In this document: piece after piece, positions 1 through 8,822 of the stretch | Position numbering within the stretch: position 1 is the first letter of the stretch | How the letters are laid out: every line of letters begins with the position of its first letter | Assembly: GCA_022592445.1 (NCBI GenBank) | Contig: JABYQR010000488.1 | Coordinates: 1-27,570 of the forward strand | Direction: 5' to 3' | Length of the DNA stretch: 27,570 bases | DNA from: Cytidiella melzeri | Taxonomy: Eukaryota; Basidiomycota; Agaricomycetes; Polyporales; Irpicaceae | Notes under the pieces: model-generated | Told to the model about the DNA's origin: nothing | Database searches by the model: none | What the model saw: only the letters and a program-made list of their open reading frames with translations | Translations under genes and position numbers: made by a program

Positions 1-649
1 AGGTATAACGCCCATTGCGCTTGTCTCTGAGTCAGCTTCTGGGCATTCCTGAAATATGTCAGGTTTTGGTGATCCGACCATATTTCTACGGTAATGGATG
101 TCCCTCCAGATGTTGACGATACTCTTCCAGGGCGTGGATAATAGCCAACAACTCTGTATTGTATATCTCATAGTTACGTTCATGGACATTGAGTGATTTA
201 GAGTAGAAGGCTACTGGATGCCATAGCTTGTCAGCTGGGTCCAGTTGTGATAATACCGCTCCTGTAGCAAAGTCGCTAGCATCTGTTTCCAGACGGAAAG
301 GGTTTTTGTCATCTGGTATCCTCAAAATGGGTGCTGACGTAAAAGCCTGTTTCAGACTTTGGAAGGCCTGTTCTTGAGCATCTTTCCAGATCCAGGATTG
401 GTCCTTCTTTGTCAAAATAGTGAGCGGTTTCGCATGTTTAGCAAAGTCCTTGATGAAACACCGATAGAAATTGGCAAAGCCTAAGAAGGCTTGGACTTGC
501 TTAACCTTTTCAGGTCGCGGCCACTCAGTAACTCCGGTGAGTTTGGCTGGATCCATCTCGATGTGTCCGTGAGAAATGATCATGCCTAGGTACTCAATGC
601 AATCTTTTTCAAAAAAGCATTTTTCCGGTTTGCTTCCTGTGTGATGCAA
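1..649 (-). pseudogene. Element A pol: RT thumb/connection and RNase H (partial, frameshifted)
   Basis: This is the C-terminal part of a Ty3/gypsy reverse transcriptase running into RNase H. Visible motifs are KPEKCFFEK followed by EYLGMIIS (RT end), QAFLGFANFYRCFI (connection), and the RNase H start LETDASDFATGAVLSQ with the first catalytic Asp present and [11 protein letters not shown] holding the catalytic Glu. Near position 108 the frame is lost (HLEGHPLP then stop), but another frame continues to the window edge with [15 protein letters not shown], which contains the third catalytic Asp. The junction to the upstream RT part is also broken: the link between the YLND box and KPEKC is about 11 residues shorter than in relatives, so there is a small deletion as well as a frame change. 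Confidence 0.88.
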
Positions 650-1248
650 CAGTTTTCCTTCTTGTCTTCAGTGAAGATGAGGATGTCGTTGAGATACACC
701 ATGACATGTCCTTCTAAGATCAAATCACTCAGAATTTCATTCATCATGGCTTGGAACGTCGCAGGTGCGTTGCTGAAACCAAGATACATCACCTTGGCTT
801 CAAAAACGCCGCGGTATGTGATGAACACCGTCTTCCATTCGTCACCCTTTCGGATGCAAACGTTATTGTATCCCCATCTAAGATCAATCTTTGAGAAGAC
901 CTTAGCCTTGCTTAACGAATTGATTAAATCGTTGATGCAAGGTATGGGGTACCGGTTTTTCACTGTGATGTCGTTCAGTTTTTGGTAGTCTTGTGCAAGG
1001 CGTAACGAGCCATCTTTGTTCTTAACGAAAAACACAGGTGTCACAATCAGACTTTTTAATTTGCAGATGTAACCTTTTCGGAGTTCCTCTTCGATCCATT
1101 GATATAGAGAATTCTTTTCCATTGGAGACAGCGGGTATAGTTTAGCCACTTTGGGAAGGGAGGCACCTTCCTCAAATTCAATCACGTGATTGTACGGTTT
1201 GCGTAACGGCATGCATTCTGACTTTTTTTTTTGAAAAGACATCACCAA
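586..1248 (-). pseudogene. Element A pol: reverse transcriptase core, catalytic box YLND
   Basis: RT fingers and palm. Seen in order: VTPVFFVKNKDGSLRL (fingers), [30 protein letters not shown] (motif A with its Asp), GFSNAPATFQAMMN (motif B), then VMVYLNDILIFTED (motif C). The family consensus of motif C is Y-x-D-D; here the first Asp is Asn (codon AAC after CTC, a CpG-to-CpA change), so polymerase activity should be lost. The N-terminal frame joins the protease frame at a run of ten T at 1223-1232 (ten A in the sense strand), so a one-base length change there explains the break. Confidence 0.88.
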
Positions 1249-2005
1249 ATTCCCATAGATATTTTGATACTAATGGCTTCCAATTGACAGATTCTTGTTC
1301 GTCAAAGCCATCTTCAAAGCCCTCATCTTCCTTTCCAGAAAGTTCAGCGATTACTTCTGCTATTTCTTGGTCTTCTGGATTGTCTAAGTCGATCCAGTGG
1401 ATGTGAGGGTTGTCCGGGTCAACACTGCCTATTCTGTCCAGGTTGTCTGACACCGAACGTCTCTTAGGTAGCTCAAGCTCATTGATCTCTTCTTGAGTTA
1501 CAGTGATGTTTTTACAAGCTCTTGGGGAACAGAGTTCAGGACATCTGGTAAATCTCCACTCGCCATTTGCCCAATCTATCTCCGGATTGTGGCCGTGTAA
1601 GGAGGTCATCCCAATAATCATTTGTTTACTACCGAGATCAGTAACGAGCATGTGTTGTCTTGCTCTGTGCGAACCTATTTCTAGGTATGCACATACTGAG
1701 TGAGTGATTTGACCATCTTTATTGGGAGTACCGTCAATGTTGATGACGTTAAACGGTGATGCCAATTGATTTGTTACCAGATTGTTACTTTCAACCACTG
1801 ACTTACTGATGAACATGGTTGTGGCTCCTGAATCTACCAGAGCTTTGACCTGCACTTTCTTTCCATATACCCAAATTGTAACCGGTAGAAAAAATGGATT
1901 CTTTGAATGCGCTACATTTTTGACAGTATCTACGGTACAAAGATTGAGGGTATCAGGGCCTAAGCGTTCATGTTTGCAGGGAGTCGCATGACGCTTTGGA
2001 AAAAA
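1178..2005 (-). pseudogene. Element A pol: aspartic protease (DSGAT)
   Basis: Retropepsin-like protease that would cut the polyprotein. The active-site motif VKALVDSGATTMFIS is intact, followed by HMLVTDLGSKQMIIGMTSL, which matches the usual Ile-Ile-Gly hydrophobic motif near the C-terminus. The first ATG-like codon is at 1855, but the frame is open further upstream and reaches the end of gag in the -1 register, so it is probably made by frameshifting rather than from its own start. The C-terminal part is acidic (several Glu/Asp-rich stretches) and reaches the RT frame break near 1230. Confidence 0.82.
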
Positions 2006-3414
2006 TCCTTGCCTTTGGTCGGCTTTTTCCCTTTACCCTTGTCAGGGGACGGGTGAGGAGTCGAAGGTTCATCATCTTCAGTTGGAACCTCCTCAATATG
2101 AGCCACCAACTCTAGGCGCGCGGTATTTACGTTTTTTGTTTTTGACGACATAGCCTTAGGGGTTTTGGCCTCGCTGTCTGTTCCAGAGTCCTCGGCATCT
2201 GCTGCCCAAATCTTCTTCGGCACCAAAGACTTGCCATCCTTCTTCACATCCTTCTTCTTCTCATCGGGCTTCTTCTCAGGCCGTTGAGGTTGCACTCATC
2301 CGTGTTATGTCCTTTCAACTTATGGATGCAGCAAAACTTCTCCGACTTTTCAGTCGAGTTCACCTCTTTGCCTTTGTCCTTGTTCCGCTTCTCGTTCTTC
2401 TTCTTCTTTTTGTCTGCAGCGTCCACCTCCATAGAAGTGGACGTATGCTTTTCCTTCGCAAAGATCTGGCCCTGCGCTTTCTCCAGATAGATCTCCTTGT
2501 GAATGTTGAGCAAGAGGTCGAGGAGCTGAGGCCATGTGGTAGGGATTTGATTTTCATCTTTCCCAATCATGACAAGCCTCATGTTCTTCTCGATGATGTG
2601 CTTGAGCTTATGAATAAGCAAGTCGTCTTCGTATCCAGAAAGCCTGCCAAGCGTACGGAAGCGTTCCGCGTACTTGACGAAGTTCTTGTGTGCCAGATCC
2701 GTGTTGTTGAACAAGGCATTGAGCTCCTTTTGAGCACCTTCCTTGTCGTCCCGTTGTTCGTATTGTACTTTGAGCTCGTTCTCGAACTCTTCCCACATTC
2801 CAATTGTCTGACCTTTTGTCAGCTTCTTGATCCACGGCTCCATGTATTGAGCTGCCGCGCCTGAGCGCCAGTTCATTGCGACTCTCGTGGACAAGCCACA
2901 GAGAGACCTTATTCAACCACTCGTTGAACTTGACCTTGCCATCAGTGCCGTTGAACTCCGGTGGTTTGCCAATCTTAGGCTGGCATGAGGATCCTCCTTG
3001 TCCTTGCAACAAGGGAAGCTGGTTGATCTGGTTGACCACATTTGTGATCGCCGTCTTGACCATGTCGAGGTCAGTGTCCATCTGCTGGACTTGCGTGTCG
3101 GCAGCGGACTGCAAATATAGGTCTTGAGCGACCTTATCAACGTATTCCTGGAGGTTATCCTTCAGCAATGACAACTGATTGTTCTGGATGAGAACCATTT
3201 GATTCATCATATTATGAACGATAGCAGTTGTTGCTTCTCCTTCAACCGTGCGAGTAAACACCCTTTGGGCTATGGTGAGGTTGTGGAAAATGTGCTGCTC
3301 AAAATTCTGGACAGAAGGGTTATAGACAATTGGCGTAATCTTGCCAAAAGGAACTGAATGGGTGAGGTTAGCAGCAGGGGCAGCGCTGGATCTGGCGTTG
3401 GATTGAGTGACCAT
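1960..3414 (-). pseudogene. Element A gag (three frames)
   Basis: Nucleocapsid/capsid gene. The ATG is at 3414-3412 (the upstream TTG at 3438 is only an open codon). Frame 1 runs to about 2890 and holds a region with many Gln and Asn residues, then KPPEFNGTDGKVKFNEWL. A one-base break moves the frame to 2894-2283, which has the Retrotrans_gag-like core (WIKKLTKGQTIGMWEEFENE, YAERFRTLGRLSGYEDDL) and a Lys-rich stretch followed by a zinc knuckle of the form C-x2-H-x4-H-x4-C (CCIHKLKGHNTDEC). A second break near 2285 leads to a Lys/Glu-rich tail ending at 1960. The CHHC knuckle differs from the CCHC knuckle in element B. Confidence 0.85.
1999..2005 (-). promoter_or_regulatory. Candidate -1 ribosomal frameshift heptamer between gag and pol of A
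   Basis: The minus strand reads T_TTT_TTC in the gag register (gag codons GAT TTT TTC), exactly the X_XXY_YYZ pattern. Slipping back one base gives TTT TTT CCA and enters the protease frame; the gag stop (TAG, 1962-1960) lies 36 bases downstream of the last heptamer base. Frame and register were checked by hand; activity is inference. Confidence 0.6.
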
Positions 3415-3438
3415 TGCTTCTAATTTCTTAGTTAGCAA

Positions 3439-3584
3439 AGGATAAGCAAAATACTATTTCTAGTATAAGAAGAAGAGAAACACCACTTTTCACATATTGA
3501 ACTCTTGTCAGAGTTGTTTTCACACATTAAATCCTTTTCAGGAACTTGTCACCGAGTAAAATGAGGCTTGTCAGCCCATACATT
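3439..3584 (-). other. Spacer between ORF0 and gag of A
   Basis: About 146 bases without an open frame of note. It is AT-rich and has repeated TTTTCACA-type words (3484-3535). No protein or RNA gene was recognised. Confidence 0.5.
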
Positions 3585-4365
3585 TTATTCCATTTCCGCG
3601 TATACAAAGGCGTTCATTTTAAACAGCCCTTCTAGTAACTCTGAGATGTAAACCCATCTCCGGTGTATGTCCACAAAACTAATTCTGCCCAAACTTCTCA
3701 AGTCCTTTGTCAACATTCTCCATTCTCTATTTGACATCTTATCCGTATGGTTCTCCTTGAACCACTGTTCTATCATGTACACCCGACCAATCAGCAACTG
3801 AACATTTTCACAACAAGTGTTGAGCTGTGCATCCGAAGATTGGCCACCACTTGCGAAAGAGGCGTTCAGCTTGTTGAGCACAGGCTCAAGCCTTTGACAG
3901 GCTGCTGTGATCATGGGTTCGAATTCCTGTTGACGAAGCATAAGCTTTGTCTTACGGAAGTGGAGATTGGAGGGAAGAGGAGTGGGAGTGGGAACATGAG
4001 TGCGACTATTTCGATCTTTGATCCGCTGAAGAAGAGTGAGCTTTTCAGCTTTCTCCTTTTCCTGCTTCTCAATTCTATCGAGAAGACTTCGCTAAGACAT
4101 GAGGCTGGAGAGCTGTCTCATACGAGCTTGGTTCTCCTCATGCTCAATGGTGGTGCAAGCTTGCTCTTCGAGGTCAATCCTCTTGATTTAGAGGTTTGTT
4201 GTCAGGGTACTTGACACGGCGAGGCTTGCGGGTGTCCTTAAACTTGTTCAGAGTCTCCTTGGAGACTGCAAAGCATTCTTGAAGTCCAGTGACTTCATTG
4301 CAGACGCGGATAGAGTAGGAGGCCTTGGGGCCGGTCTTAGCAGCGACGTAGCGGGAGAGTGGCAT
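3585..4365 (-). pseudogene. Element A ORF0, upstream of gag, homologous to ORF0 of B
   Basis: Not a known retroviral domain. It begins at ATG 4365 (MPLSRYVAAKTG), loses frame near 4175, and continues in one other frame through a single stop (TAG near 4095) to the end at 3585. The order of parts is a basic N-terminal region, a Glu/Lys/Arg-rich helical stretch (about 4165-4025), a Pro/Thr linker (PTPTPLPS) and a C-terminal helical domain. The C-terminal part contains REWRMLTKDLRSLGRISF, which matches REWQLLDWGCKAIGKVSF of the ORF0 in element B (8 of 18 identical, others mostly similar), and the layout is the same. The position between leader and gag is unusual for Ty3/gypsy. Function unknown; a gag-associated or accessory protein is a guess. 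Confidence 0.7.
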
Positions 4366-4944
4366 GGTGACTGTGTGAAAAAGTGTAATGAGCTTGTCAG
4401 ATCAGTGGTGTGCAAAACAAATCTCCATAAAGGAGAGGTCCTGTGTGTGCGTGGGGTAGTGCCGGCGTTGGCCTGGACTCTCTCTCCAGGTCCGGTGGTG
4501 TATAGGATCTCCGTCACGGTTCCACCCATACGGCAAATGGTTGGTGGATCAGTATTACACTGACCCTAAGTCCGGCCAGAACAAGTTACCCATCTACGTG
4601 CCTAGGCACTCATGGGTTTCTAGTCCTGTTGTCTAGCTCGTATAACAAGCTGTCTGACACTAGACTCCAATATCGCCTGTGGGGAGGCACACTTTCATCA
4701 TGTTGGCATAATGCCAACCCCTGCTCTGATCAGCTCTAGGAGCGTTGGGCGAGAGGGTAATTCAAGTTGTGCACATCAAGGCAAAGCCTAGACATGACTA
4801 CCACTTAAAGCCTACGGTCCGGCTACCTCTATGTCTAGAGGGTTTGTAAAGGGTCCCACGCACAGGCACAAGACCTAGAAGAAAAGGAGAAGAAACCTCC
4901 AGCACGTCCAGAGACGTGAGGGAGTAGGGGCAGTCTTATCCAAA
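4366..4944 (-). other. Leader of element A between 5' LTR and ORF0
   Basis: About 580 bases with no convincing ORF. Two bases after the LTR the minus strand reads TGGATAAGACTGCCCC, beginning with the TGG expected of a tRNA primer-binding site, but I could not match it to a tRNA. Short ORFs on either strand here have no recognisable features. Confidence 0.5.
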
Positions 4945-5615
4945 TGTACCAGTAAGGTTACTACTCACCAGATAAGTTGTTAAACTTGAGAGGATAGAGT
5001 GAGACAGAGTGTAAGAGATGTGGTGAGCAAAGTACTGAGGAGTACTGAGTAGTCCTTTATCAACAGAGTGGATAAGACTGAGGGGATATGCCCTCAGGAG
5101 TGCCTCTATATATACATGAAGGGGAGGACCCCAGGTACTACCCTAAGACCCCTAATACCTACATGAGTAAGCAAAGTAATCTACCTTACTAAGCATGCCC
5201 TATGCCCTAGTGGTGCCACTTCAATAATCAACCAATAGCAATAATACACATGACCTGACCCCATGACCCAGCTCCAAGGCTAGACTTTTCTAAGAATTAT
5301 GACATCATCTAATGGAATGTTCTATACTATGACATCATAGTTCCAGCATGTTCCACAAGGTTCTAGAGAGTTCTATCATGTGATACACATATAAGGAAAG
5401 GAGCGCATCAGCGCATCAGAGACAGGAGGCGCATCAGTGCATCAATTGATAGGCACTGCAAGTAAGCGCCTGATAAGTACCAGAGAAGCGCTGGATAAGC
5501 ACCTAAATAGATGCCGGATAAGCACTGGATAAGCGCCTGATAAGCGCTTAAATATTCTCAATAATACCGTTGCCTGGTAAGGCAAGTATTGTAGAAACAT
5601 TGAAAATCTGTGACA
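4945..5615 (-). repeat. 5' LTR of element A (LTR family A)
   Basis: 671 bp, in element orientation TGTCACAG...TGGTACA. It matches the solo LTRs at 22317-23008 and 26067-26791 nearly end to end. Element-sense features: a degenerate 11-bp GCGCTTATCC-type array (about 5560-5460), GGAAC units with 10-bp spacing, a TATATATAGAGGC box near 5115, and near the 3' end CTG followed by GTGAGT, a good 5' splice site kept in all three copies. Confidence 0.88.
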
Positions 5616-5762
5616 GATAAGACTGAGGGGATATACCCTCAGGAGTGCCTCTATATACACATGAAGGGGAGGACCTCAGGTAGTACCCTAAGACCCCTAA
5701 TGCCTACATGAGTAAGCAAAGTAATCAAGTAAGCATGCCCTATGCGCTAGTGGTGCCCAACC
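5616..5762 (-). repeat. Element D 3' LTR, segment 1
   Basis: This is the interior of a family A LTR (from GATAAGACTGAGG to AGTGGTGCC), more diverged than the other copies, with small deletions. Its left end abuts A's LTR and its right end abuts a poly(T). The sequence resumes at 7114-7165 and again at 23392-23669, the last part ending beside element D's PPT. The three pieces are therefore read as one LTR of D broken by later insertions. Confidence 0.75.
5749..5762. repeat. 14-bp target-site duplication, left copy
   Basis: AGTGGTGCCCAACC, identical to 7114-7127 on the other side of the retrocopy. Confidence 0.85.
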
Positions 5763-5787
5763 TTTTTTTTTTTTTTTTTTTTTTTTT

Positions 5788-6220
5788 AATATCTAAGTTT
5801 ATAAAGGTCCGTGCGTAACGTAGTTACATGTGAGACCATAATCCGAAACCATGAAACGGCTGCCAGCGCCCGTCCCGATTGTGGGTTGTTTTATACAGTC
5901 CTCGGATGAGTGGTGTGGACCGGACAGCAAGGCAGTGGTGTTCAGGCACCGCCCAAGTGTCACAACCTATACTTGGCAGAAACAGAAAGGGAGACATAGA
6001 CCCCCGGCCCCATGTTGGCCTGCGGCTGCGAGTGCCCACTGCAACTGCTACTTTCTGACGGTTTTTTCAGGACGGTTGAATGTGGTATGTCCTAGGCCTG
6101 ATGACTTAGCCCCGTCTAAGCGCGTTGTCGCTACTACGCAGAAAGAGAAAATAACCCCCCCCTCCGTTGAAGAAACACAACATTCACCAACATGCCAGGT
6201 CATGGCACACAAAAGCCCTT
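5788..6220 (-). other. 3' untranslated part of the retrocopy
   Basis: About 430 bases between the stop codon of the retrocopy ORF and its poly(A) tail. No canonical AATAAA is seen close to the tail; TTATAAAC lies about ten bases upstream of it on the sense strand. The plus-strand ORFs overlapping here have no recognisable features. Confidence 0.55.
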
Positions 6221-7111
6221 TCACTCACTTAGGTGAAGGGTTCCTTCGCCGGATGCAGGGTAGAGAACACCCCAACCCGCATCCGTGGGTTCCCCCCAAG
6301 CCAAACGTCCTGTCTGACTGGGGTTCGCCCGCCACCGCGTAGATTCCGACAGCGAGGGGTCGACCTCGCCACCGTCCTCATGATGACCATCGCGTCTCGA
6401 ATTGGAATCACTGTTTGCCACAGGAAGGCGAAACTCATCCTCTCCGAAATCCAGCGCATTCGCCGGCCTTCCATTAGCAAGGTATTGCCGCTCCCTCTGC
6501 GGCCCCCACCAACTGGAGTATGGAGATTTGAACTCCAGGTCGTCTGTTAGATTTCTAAAAAACCAGTCGACGAACTTTGCTCTGTCCTCCTCCGACCTAG
6601 CATTGGCCTCAGCTTCCGCCTTGGCATGGTGATCATCCGCCGGAATATGTTTCTCCTTCGGCTTCTTCACCTTCAATATTGGGTCACGCTTCTGCTCCTC
6701 AGAAGCCTCCCCTTTGTGTATGAGCGTCCTTATAGTCCACTCATGTCCTGATCTCCACACTTCGCGCATGAACTGCCGGTGGGATTTGGGACTGTAATCG
6801 ATCGGTTTCCACTTGGTGTGGGCACCAAACACTGTTTGTTTAAGTATTGTCTCAACCCATACTTGTGTTACCGCGTAGGAGTTGAAACAATTTGCAGCTA
6901 AATCTGAGGTTCTCGTTTCCACCAGCTTAGCCCATTCAAAAGTTCCTGCCATGGGGTTCATGATCAAGAACACAAGGAGTTCGTTTTGTCCAAACGACTG
7001 TGTGCAGTTTTGGAAATCTGCAGAATCCATACTCGCAAGGGCTGCTAGCTCCTCTTGGTTGTATGGGTCAGGTGGTCTCCAAGCACGGTACCACAAAAGA
7101 CACTCGTCCAG
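6221..7111 (-). pseudogene. Retrocopy ORF, unrecognised protein, 5'-truncated
   Basis: An intact open frame of about 296 codons that is open right up to the 5' breakpoint, so the source mRNA was probably longer. The in-frame ATG at 7135 lies in D's LTR and is not part of the copy; the first ATG inside is at 7030 (MDSADFQNCTQSF). Seen in the protein: WVETILKQTVFGAHTKWKPI, then WRSGHEWTIRTLIHKG, a very charged middle (VKKPKEKHIPADDHHAKAEA), and SWWGPQRERQYLANGRPANA near the C-terminus. No family recognised. The absence of stops or frame breaks suggests a recent insertion. Confidence 0.6.
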
Positions 7112-7113
7112 CA

Positions 7114-7127
7114 AGTGGTGCCCAACC
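7114..7127. repeat. 14-bp target-site duplication, right copy
   Basis: AGTGGTGCCCAACC, identical to 5749-5762. Confidence 0.85.
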
Positions 7128-7168
7128 AATAGCAATTGTTCCTATGACCTGACCCCATGACCCAGTGT
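7128..7168 (-). repeat. Element D 3' LTR, segment 2
   Basis: AATAGCAATTGTTCCTATGA and the following bases to GACCCAG match the family A LTR directly after the point where segment 1 ends. It stops at element B. The next LTR word missing here is TCCCAAG, and segment 3 (23392) starts at GCTAGACTTG, so about a dozen LTR bases are lost. Confidence 0.75.
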
Positions 7169-7927
7169 TGACACAGAGACAAGGGTTTGACACAGCAGAC
7201 AGGGACACAAAGTGGATGTTGATGAAGTGGTGGTGGTAGGCGCAAAGCACAATACTCTCACCAGCTATAAATCTTATACAGATGTCTAGCCCAGTAAAGA
7301 CCAAGTTAGTATTGTTACTGCCAGCTATGTAGTACAAGAGGAGGTGGCTTACCTAGCCCAGTAAAGACCAAGAGGTTGAGATGGGGGGCTAGGAGCGTAC
7401 ATGTAGCAGTATATATAGAATTCAGGGACCTGCGCACAGACCATGTTGAGGGCAGGCTTTGCAAGAAGCCGTGTGAACGAAGAACAAAAGAACTACCTAA
7501 AGGAGAACAATAGCTATTGTCTAGACCTTGCCAAGAACTCTACTCGTGAGAGAATCTATCTAAAAGGAGACCAACTATTGTATTCCATTCCCACACTTTT
7601 GAGAACATCCTTCCATGAAGAGAACAATAGGGAAAGAACAATAAGGAGCCCATGTGGACATTATCTATGACGTCAAACCCTAGCTATGGGCTGAGCCATG
7701 TGCTTGTAGCCATGTGGTCTTACTTAAGCTAAGTCACATGCCAGTGTGACGTAGTAGCAAGTAATGTGACCGTGTGGAGTGTCTAAGCCACGTGATACGG
7801 GCGCTTAATATACGTGAAAAGGGAGTTTATGCAGAGAAGGTTGCAACTGAGCTGCAGCCCGGAGTTTTACAGATAAAAACAAGAGGTAAATTGCAAAAAT
7901 TAAGGGCTAGTCAGGCCATCCATGACA
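7169..7927 (-). repeat. 3' LTR of element B
   Basis: 759 bp, element sense TGTCATGG...TGTGTCA, matching 15842-16595. Signals in element sense: CACGTGA E-box at 7795-7789, TATATATA at 7417-7410, and a candidate intron at 7352-7286. A plus-strand 75-codon ORF (7443-7670) is conserved in the other LTR only because the LTRs are near-identical. Confidence 0.88.
7286..7352 (-). other. Candidate 67-nt intron in LTR B (left copy)
   Basis: Minus strand: exon ...GGGCTAG, then GTAAGC (5' site), TACTAAC branch motif at 7311-7305, and 3' end ...GGGCTAG at 7286. The 20 bases CTTGGTCTTTACTGGGCTAG end both the upstream exon (7372-7353) and the intron (7305-7286). It lies 57 bases below the TATA box, so in the 5' leader of the transcript. 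All splice signals are also present in the right LTR. Confidence 0.55.
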
Positions 7928-7944
7928 TTACCCCCTTCCTAAAA
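7928..7944 (-). promoter_or_regulatory. Polypurine tract of element B
   Basis: Minus strand TTTTAGGAAGGGGGTAA directly before the 3' LTR start TGTCATGG. The same GGGGGTAA followed by TG is seen before the LTRs of D and E, which fixes the LTR orientation. Confidence 0.8.
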
Positions 7945-7960
7945 TCAAGCGTCCTTGCGA

Positions 7961-8822
7961 AGCATCACTGTGCTGTGGTGATAGAGGTCTTCTACCTGTC
8001 TACAGGGATTCAGCAGAATTGCCCCGATTGTCTAGTCAGAAGGATACTAGGAAGTTTCTCCCCTTCTGGTGTCGTTGACTCGACGTTGATATGCCCGGAA
8101 ATCAGCTAGATGCGGAGAGCCAGCAGCAGCCCGCCATTTGCGCGGCCCGCGTCATCCTGAGCGGCAAGTCCCTTCACTTCCCCAGCGTCACGGGCACGAG
8201 GAGTTCACCGAGGTCACGAGGAGTTTGCCGAGGATCCGAGGACTTGACAAGGAGCAGCAACGTGCCGGAAACACCCGAGGCCGAGGAATCTCACCGAACC
8301 CTGACTCACAGACACGCCCCTTTTGCATCAGAGCATGGGCCGGCCAGCCACCAAGAGTTTTGGATGCGGGTCGGACCAACGGTAGAAGAAACTTGACGCG
8401 CAAACCCCGTTTCAGGAAGACTCCTATCACGCCACGCTGTGCAACTCCTGGACGGCGCCTCATTACCTGCTCGTGACGGTTGGCGCCTCTTCAGCGCAAG
8501 GGCGCGCGCTGCTACTCCGCGTTGACCAATGCTGTGTCCCGCCGGGCGTTGACTCGCTGGACATTTTGCCTCTGCAGACGGAAGTATTCTGCCACCCTGT
8601 TTCCTTGCTCTCGCGTTTGGGTTTAGGACATAGAAGGAAAGGTTTAGGAGAGGGTCTTTAGGGTACATAAAAAGGTGTTGTTTGTACTGCGTAAAAAATC
8701 AATCAATCCCCACCCCAGTTTCCAGAGTTCACTTTACGCTTTGCGTTCGCGTCGAGGGAGTCTCTTCGCACCCATAGCTGTAGCTTCTTCTGCGTTGTCT
8801 CACTGCGACTTCTTCCACGTTT
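7961..8822 (+). other. GC-rich upstream part of the B insert, with TATA-like box
   Basis: No coding frame with recognisable features over about 860 bases; short overlapping ORFs on both strands (8091-8668) look like by-products of GC-rich sequence. ACATAAAAAGG at 8665-8675 could be a TATA box for the ORF at 8823, about 150 bases downstream. Confidence 0.4.

Larger units (their letters stand above)
1..5615 (-). mobile_element. Element A: Ty3/gypsy LTR retrotransposon, 5' LTR to RNase H, truncated by window edge
   Basis: Read on the minus strand, this stretch has the order 5' LTR (5615-4945), leader, ORF0, gag, protease, reverse transcriptase, RNase H, which is the Ty3/gypsy order. The integrase and 3' LTR should lie to the left of the window. 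Coding parts carry several frame breaks and one catalytic change, so the copy is dead as read. Its LTR belongs to the same family as the solo LTRs at 22317-23008 and 26067-26791 and as D's LTR. Its right flank, GATAA at 5616-5620, is the interior of D's 3' LTR, so A most likely inserted there with a 5-bp duplication whose other copy is outside the window. Confidence 0.85.
5763..7113 (-). mobile_element. Poly(A)-tailed retrocopy (LINE-type insertion) in D's LTR
   Basis: The segment starts on the plus strand with 25 T (5763-5787), the tail of a minus-strand transcript, and is flanked by a perfect 14-bp direct repeat, AGTGGTGCCCAACC, at 5749-5762 and 7114-7127. Poly(A) plus a long target duplication is the hallmark of target-primed reverse transcription. 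Removing insert and one repeat rejoins the LTR sequence. It has one long open frame and a 3' untranslated part, no RT of its own and no LTR. It may be a processed copy of a host mRNA or a 5'-truncated LINE; I favour the former because no LINE domain is visible. Confidence 0.82.

Noticed and set aside
2307..2864. 185-codon plus-strand ORF over gag of A
   Set aside because: It is the reverse of the gag coding region (Lys/Glu-rich gag gives Leu/Phe/Ser-rich antisense frames) and has no recognisable features.
4920..4942. Primer-binding site for a named tRNA at the A leader
   Set aside because: Only the TGG start and its 2-base offset fit; I could not match the rest to a tRNA 3' end.
5398..5560. 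Short regularly spaced repeats that might suggest a CRISPR-like array
   Set aside because: Units are about 11 bp, degenerate and contiguous, without unique spacers. They are LTR tandem repeats.
5851..6342. 163-codon plus-strand ORF in the retrocopy
   Set aside because: It is opposite to the poly(A) orientation, spans the end of the ORF and the 3' untranslated part, and shows no features.
7443..7670. 75-codon plus-strand ORF repeated at 16113-16340 with a TATA box upstream
   Set aside because: It lies in the two near-identical LTRs of B, antisense to the element. Its conservation is explained by the LTR identity, and it is not seen in related LTR E.
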